From Fibrella aquatilis (lineage in GTDB: Bacteria; Bacteroidota; Bacteroidia; Cytophagales; Spirosomataceae), in NCBI RefSeq assembly GCF_017353255.1, contig NZ_JAFMYU010000038.1, forward strand, positions 1 to 48,321: DNA of 48,321 nt. Direction: 5' to 3'. How positions within the stretch are numbered: position 1 is the stretch's first letter; each line of letters opens with the position of its first letter. Under the pieces are notes generated by a model. The model was not told the DNA's origin. It did no database searches and was given only the letters and a program-made list of their open reading frames with translations. Positions 44,756 to 48,321 of the stretch are shown here, piece by piece. Position numbers and translations under genes: made by a program.

Positions 44756-46102
44756 CTAATTACAGTACGACGCAATCACCTTGTAAGCGGGGTTGTAGCC
44801 TAGTTCGCCGGCCTTAGAGAGGTCGAGGCAGCCGCTGTTTTCGTCGCCGAGGCTGTTTTTTAGGATGCCCCGAATATAATAGGCTTCGGCGTAGCGTGGG
44901 TTCAGCTTGATAGTACTGTTACAGTCCAGGATAGCCGTGCGCTGATCGCCCTGCGCCGAGTGGATAAGGCCCCGCGTAAAATACGCGTCGGCATAGGTCG
45001 GGTTTAACTCAATGGCTTTGTTGAGGTCGGCAATGGCCGTGCGCCCGTCGCCCTGCCTGGCGCGGGTGTTACCCCGGCCGAAATATGCTTCGGCGCGTTC
45101 GTTGCCCAACTTGCTCATGGGGCTACGTTCTTTCACGGCATTGCGGAGCTCATCGAGCGCCTCGCGGCTAAGGCGACCCGTATAAGCCTGCTTCGCGTCT
45201 TTATCCATGCTTACATTACCCAGTTCAATGGCCTGATTAAAGTCCTGGATAGCGCCTTTCTCGTCGGCTAGTTTACTGCGGCAAAGGCCCCGGCCGTAAT
45301 AAGCCGGGTAATACGTAGCCAGGAGTCTGATGGTCTGGTCGAAATCGGGCATGGCTCCTCTGTAATCCTCTAGTTTGCTCTTAGCCAGCCCCCGGTAATA
45401 ATACGATTCGCCGTCGCCGGGGTTTAGGTCAATAGCTCGGCTCAGGTCGACAATGGCCCCTTTGTAATCATTCAACGTCACTTTCGAGATGCCTCTGCTG
45501 GCAAAGGCCAGGGTCTTTTTAGGAGCCGCGTCAATCACTTTGGTGAAGTCGGGCAGACTTCCTTCGGCATCGTCAAGCCGTTGTTTAATCATGCCCCGCT
45601 GGTAATACGAGTCGATATTGGTGGGGTTCAGGCTGATGGCCTTGTCGAAATCGGCTAGCGCGCCACGGTACTGTTCCAGTCGGGTCCGACTGACACCCCG
45701 GTCGTGGTAAGCCTGGGCGTTGGCAGGGCTTAGCTCAATGGCCCGTCCGTAGTCGAGCAGGGCACCCCGGTCGTCGTTTTGCCTGCTTTTGCTCACCCCC
45801 CGGCTCAGATAGGCCAGGGCGTCTCTGGGGTTCAGGTCAATGGCCCGGTCGTAGTCCAGAATAGCGCCCCGGTGGTCGCTGAGGTTGGCTTTGGTCAGGC
45901 CCCGGTTGTAATAAGTCTCGGCCCGGTCAGGGTTCATGGTGATGGCAATGCTGAAGGCCTTCAACGCCCCGGTGAAATCGCCGGAGCGGTTTTTAGATAC
46001 GCCCTCATCGAAGCTATCGGTGGCATTTGGCTGAGCACCAGCCCACTTTGGTTGACAACAAAAAACGGCCAGCAAGGCCAGTGGTAAAAAAAATTGCTTC
46101 AT
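44756..46102 (-). CDS. exported tetratricopeptide-repeat protein
   Basis: This 448-residue protein has a signal peptide (MKQFFLPLALLAVFCCQ ... GAQ) and about twelve TPR units of 34 residues, each with the pattern GD-GAI-DY-RAI-LNP-x-A-Y-x-RG. It should be a periplasmic or outer-membrane scaffold for protein contacts; the partner is unknown. An irregular insertion near 295-320 (QAYTGRLSREALDELRNAV) breaks the periodicity. The TTG at 46120 is a weaker start; the ATG at 46102 begins the signal peptide. It is the last gene of a leftward set with the kinase and mutarotase. Confidence 0.85.
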   Translation of the reverse strand: MKQFFLPLALLAVFCCQPKWAGAQPNATDSFDEGVSKNRSGDFTGALKAFSIAITMNPDRAETYYNRGLTKANLSDHRGAILDYDRAIDLNPRDALAYLSRGVSKSRQNDDRGALLDYGRAIELSPANAQAYHDRGVSRTRLEQYRGALADFDKAISLNPTNIDSYYQRGMIKQRLDDAEGSLPDFTKVIDAAPKKTLAFASRGISKVTLNDYKGAIVDLSRAIDLNPGDGESYYYRGLAKSKLEDYRGAMPDFDQTIRLLATYYPAYYGRGLCRSKLADEKGAIQDFNQAIELGNVSMDKDAKQAYTGRLSREALDELRNAVKERSPMSKLGNERAEAYFGRGNTRARQGDGRTAIADLNKAIELNPTYADAYFTRGLIHSAQGDQRTAILDCNSTIKLNPRYAEAYYIRGILKNSLGDENSGCLDLSKAGELGYNPAYKVIASYCN

Positions 46103-46145
46103 AAGTGATGGGTACAACAAACGGTGGCACGCCCACGCAGCGCAT

Positions 46146-47243
46146 TCAGAATTTCACCACAAATTCCGCACCACCATTTTGCTGATAGCTCAGCTGACCC
46201 CGCAATTGTTGCGTCAGGGCGTTCACCAGCCGCATCCCCAGCGACTGTCCCGACCCCATAATCTGCCCGTCGGGAATACCCGGCCCATTATCCCGAACGG
46301 TAAGGCGGTTGCGTCCGTCGGCGGCGCGGTCCAGGATAAGCTGGATCTGGCAGTGGTCCATATGCCGAAAAGCGTGTTTGAACGAGTTGGTAATCAGCTC
46401 ATTAACAATAAGCCCCAACGGCACGGCGGTGTCGAGCGACACGTTGAGGGCCGTCAGGTTCTCTACGCTGATAGCCACGTTTGGCGTAAGGTCGGCGTGG
46501 TGACTAGCCACAATGCGGGTCAACTCTTCCAGGTACGCGCACAGATCGACCGTAGTCACATTTTCATTTTTGTACAGCTTCTCGTGCAACATGGCAATGG
46601 CCTCCAGGCGTTTTTCGCTGGTACGCAACGCTTCCAGGGCTTTGACATCGGTGATGGTGTTGGTCTGAAGGCGCAGTATGGAGGCAATCACCTGCAACTG
46701 ATTGCGCATACGGTGATGGCTTTCGCGCAGCAGCATCTTCAGTTCTTCCGACTCCAGGGTAGCCCGTTTGTCTACTTCAGCCAGGTACATCGACGTATCG
46801 AAAAAAAGCAGGAAGATGGTAATGAGCGTAGCAAAGCTGAATGAGCAGATCAGCAGGTAAGGAATCGACGTGAACGGTGTGAAGCCTACCCACTTTGCGT
46901 AGAAAAACAGACTGGCAGCTACGCCAAACGTAATGACGGCATTGGCAATCAGTTGCTTCCAGACCGTCCAGTGGCGCTGCTGATACCGGCGCGATTTGGG
47001 AAACAAGAAGCCCAGTGCAATACCCGGCATGCCTACCCAGAAGAACACAGGTATGCCAAACCCCAGCAAGATCCAGGGTTTATGGGTGTGTTGAAATTCG
47101 GCCAGACCAAACGGCTGGAAAACCAGGTTCACAAGCGCAACCAATGCGCCCGCCATACTGGCTTTCAACAGCGCATTACGTACGGTAAAGGGCTGTGGAT
47201 AAGGCTGGTTAAGTTTACTAACGAACGTGGGATAGAGAGACAT
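46146..47243 (-). CDS. four-TM sensor histidine kinase, HisKA_2 type
   Basis: This protein of about 365 residues has four membrane helices (about 27-45, 57-80, 98-117, 125-148), then a HisKA_2 domain with the phosphoacceptor histidine in RESHHRMRNQLQVIASIL (H176/H177), followed by the ATPase domain: an N-box VNELITNSFKHAF, DNGPGIP and SGQSLGMRLV. The FQPFGL segment in the membrane part is shared with many Bacteroidota LytTR-type sensors. No response regulator is adjacent, so its partner is encoded elsewhere. A TTG at 47252 is in frame, but the ATG at 47243 is preferred; that start overlaps a small hairpin. Spacing to the genes on both sides is short, suggesting an operon. Confidence 0.85.
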   Translation of the reverse strand: MSLYPTFVSKLNQPYPQPFTVRNALLKASMAGALVALVNLVFQPFGLAEFQHTHKPWILLGFGIPVFFWVGMPGIALGFLFPKSRRYQQRHWTVWKQLIANAVITFGVAASLFFYAKWVGFTPFTSIPYLLICSFSFATLITIFLLFFDTSMYLAEVDKRATLESEELKMLLRESHHRMRNQLQVIASILRLQTNTITDVKALEALRTSEKRLEAIAMLHEKLYKNENVTTVDLCAYLEELTRIVASHHADLTPNVAISVENLTALNVSLDTAVPLGLIVNELITNSFKHAFRHMDHCQIQLILDRAADGRNRLTVRDNGPGIPDGQIMGSGQSLGMRLVNALTQQLRGQLSYQQNGGAEFVVKF

Positions 47244-47266
47244 AGGTTGCAATACGAGACAACCTA
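47243..47266 (-). promoter_or_regulatory. hairpin over the kinase start codon
   Basis: On the minus strand TAGGTTG (47266-47260) and CAACCTA (47249-47243) form a 7-bp perfect stem with a 10-nt loop. The final A of the stem is the first base of the kinase ATG, so folding would partly hide the start codon and the region before it. Confidence 0.5.
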
Positions 47267-47277
47267 TAAATCTAAGT

Positions 47278-48258
47278 TTATTTTTTCTGATTTAAGCCAA
47301 CAACTATGCTACCGGTAAGTGATTCGCCGGGACTGAGGATGGTCAGCCCTTCGCCGTTATTAAACGAGTCGACGTTGGCGGTCAGGGGTTCAATGGCAAT
47401 GCTGTCGCGGCGACCGGGCGTGTAGATTACCAGGTAGGGGAAATCAGCGCTTTGTTCCACCACCAAGCTTACGCTTTCGGCGGGCCAGTGAACTACCGTC
47501 TCGGCCCTATTTTTAGCATTAACCCGTTGGGGATCAACAACAAATGGCGTATCGAACGAGACTTCTTTCAGCGATGCCGGGCCACGATGGGCATCAGTAG
47601 CGGGGCGCTGCCCGTTGGGAATCATGTGCTGATCGAGGTGGATTTCCGTCTGTACGGGCAAGGTCAGTTCCAGGTCGTCCGTATCGGCATTGTTGAGCGT
47701 GAAATAAGGGTGCCAGCCGAACGCCGCCGGGCAACGGCTTTGGCCCGTATTCATGGCCATAAAATCGAGCGCGAGGCCTTGTTCGCTAAGGGTATAAGTG
47801 GCCGTTAAAGCAAACGGGAAGGGATAGCCCACCAGATCGCCGGGGTAGTCATACTGCACACTGAGCTGGGCATGGGCGGCTGTGACCTCCTCGCGCACCA
47901 CGCGAAAGGGTTTGCCGTGTACAAAGCCGTGGAGGGCATTGCTGCGCCGGGTTTCGTTGAGGGGCAGGGCATAGGCCTCGCCCTCGAAGCGGTAAACGCC
48001 CTGAAAAACGCGGCTGGGAAACGGGTAGAGCAAGGCGCTGGCGTAGGTCTCGTCGGCCACGAGCGCCTGTGGCGAACTAGCCGTATCAATCACTTTATAG
48101 CGTTTCTCGCCCTGCCGGAGCACCAGCTGCCGCAAAATACCCCCAAACGCAGGCAGCACGGTGGCCCATTCGCCCGTGGCGGAGTTGGCTAAGATGTAGT
48201 CGATGAAGGGCTGATACCCCTCTATAGGGTCAAGCTGGCGTGTTGTAATCGTATACAT
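47278..48258 (-). CDS. aldose 1-epimerase-like protein (galactose mutarotase superfamily)
   Basis: This cytoplasmic protein of about 326 residues has the mutarotase beta-sandwich signature: LHGFVHGKPF, AAFGWHPYFTL with the catalytic histidine, HLDQHMIPNGQ and the acidic SIAIEPLTANVDSFNNGEGL near the C-terminus. There is no signal peptide, unlike the exported galM at 42045, so it belongs to the YeaD/LacX-like cytosolic group and may act on a phosphorylated or other aldose. A GTG at 48282 in the same frame could add eight residues; the ATG at 48258 is chosen. It is the first gene of the leftward set with the kinase and TPR protein. Bases 48283-48321 hold nothing I can assign. Confidence 0.87.
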   Translation of the reverse strand: MYTITTRQLDPIEGYQPFIDYILANSATGEWATVLPAFGGILRQLVLRQGEKRYKVIDTASSPQALVADETYASALLYPFPSRVFQGVYRFEGEAYALPLNETRRSNALHGFVHGKPFRVVREEVTAAHAQLSVQYDYPGDLVGYPFPFALTATYTLSEQGLALDFMAMNTGQSRCPAAFGWHPYFTLNNADTDDLELTLPVQTEIHLDQHMIPNGQRPATDAHRGPASLKEVSFDTPFVVDPQRVNAKNRAETVVHWPAESVSLVVEQSADFPYLVIYTPGRRDSIAIEPLTANVDSFNNGEGLTILSPGESLTGSIVVGLNQKK

Positions 48259-48321
48259 ACGGATGGTTTTCGGCGTATTCACCTACAGAATCCGCAAAGC
48301 ACTAGGAAAGTTTAAGGTTTA

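Noticed and set aside
46086-46093. Eight-base A/T run in the signal-peptide codons of the TPR gene; a similar 8-T run occurs at 13874-13881
   Set aside because: Both genes stay in frame and full length, so there is no sign of a switched or broken state.

Overview
The window looks like a Bacteroidota chromosome, most likely Cytophagales of the Spirosoma type. This is inferred from the protein families, the moderately high GC, the lack of clear Shine-Dalgarno sequences and promoter motifs of the TTTG / TAnnTTTG kind. No rRNA, tRNA, CRISPR array, insertion sequence or transposase was recognised.

Layout. (1) 85-3155, minus strand: topoisomerase IV subunit B (parE) followed by a chorismate mutase/prephenate dehydratase (pheA-type). 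(2) 3407-29172, plus strand: a surface-polysaccharide locus of about 26 kb. It has a multi-SLBB outer-membrane export protein, a Wzz-like chain-length protein without a kinase domain, a Wzm/Wzt ABC exporter, a sugar aminotransferase, nine glycosyltransferase-like genes, a WbqC-like protein, two acyltransferases, a large membrane protein and a Wzy/ligase-like protein. An AT-rich two-gene signalling cassette sits inside it at 15473-18119: a seven-TM histidine kinase and a response regulator fused to a class III nucleotide cyclase, with its own predicted promoter. (3) 29173-32700: an AT-rich, repeat-rich accessory stretch with an orphan coiled-coil membrane protein, a lipoprotein gene broken at a nine-G run, a four-TM protein, degenerate tandem repeats and two attC-like inverted repeats. 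(4) 32741-35812: katG behind two exact OxyR-type operators, then a MOSC protein. (5) 35939-48258: sugar oxidation and utilisation genes (PVC-type dehydrogenase/cytochrome c, two Tat-exported enzymes, SDR, MFS transporter, two mutarotases) plus a TPR protein and a HisKA_2 kinase.

The most unusual signal is a family of long inverted repeats. Nine lie in gene junctions of this one window. Arms are about 16-47 nt, several of them perfect (35, 47, 25 and 36 bp). They typically begin on or inside the stop codon of the upstream gene and often end within a few bases of the next start codon. Arm sequences differ between loci but are built from a few recurring words (TTTACGAATTACGA, GATGAGTGGTGAGTTTGCT, GAAAGAGTGAAAGAGTG, GGATTTTGGATT, GTTTGTAGTTAG). 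In three of them the two arms differ by whole words. Five lie between co-directional genes of the polysaccharide locus, so they are unlikely to be simple terminators. I do not know a described element with this behaviour. Possible roles are RNA processing or attenuation sites, or a mobile or self-copying palindrome that targets gene ends.
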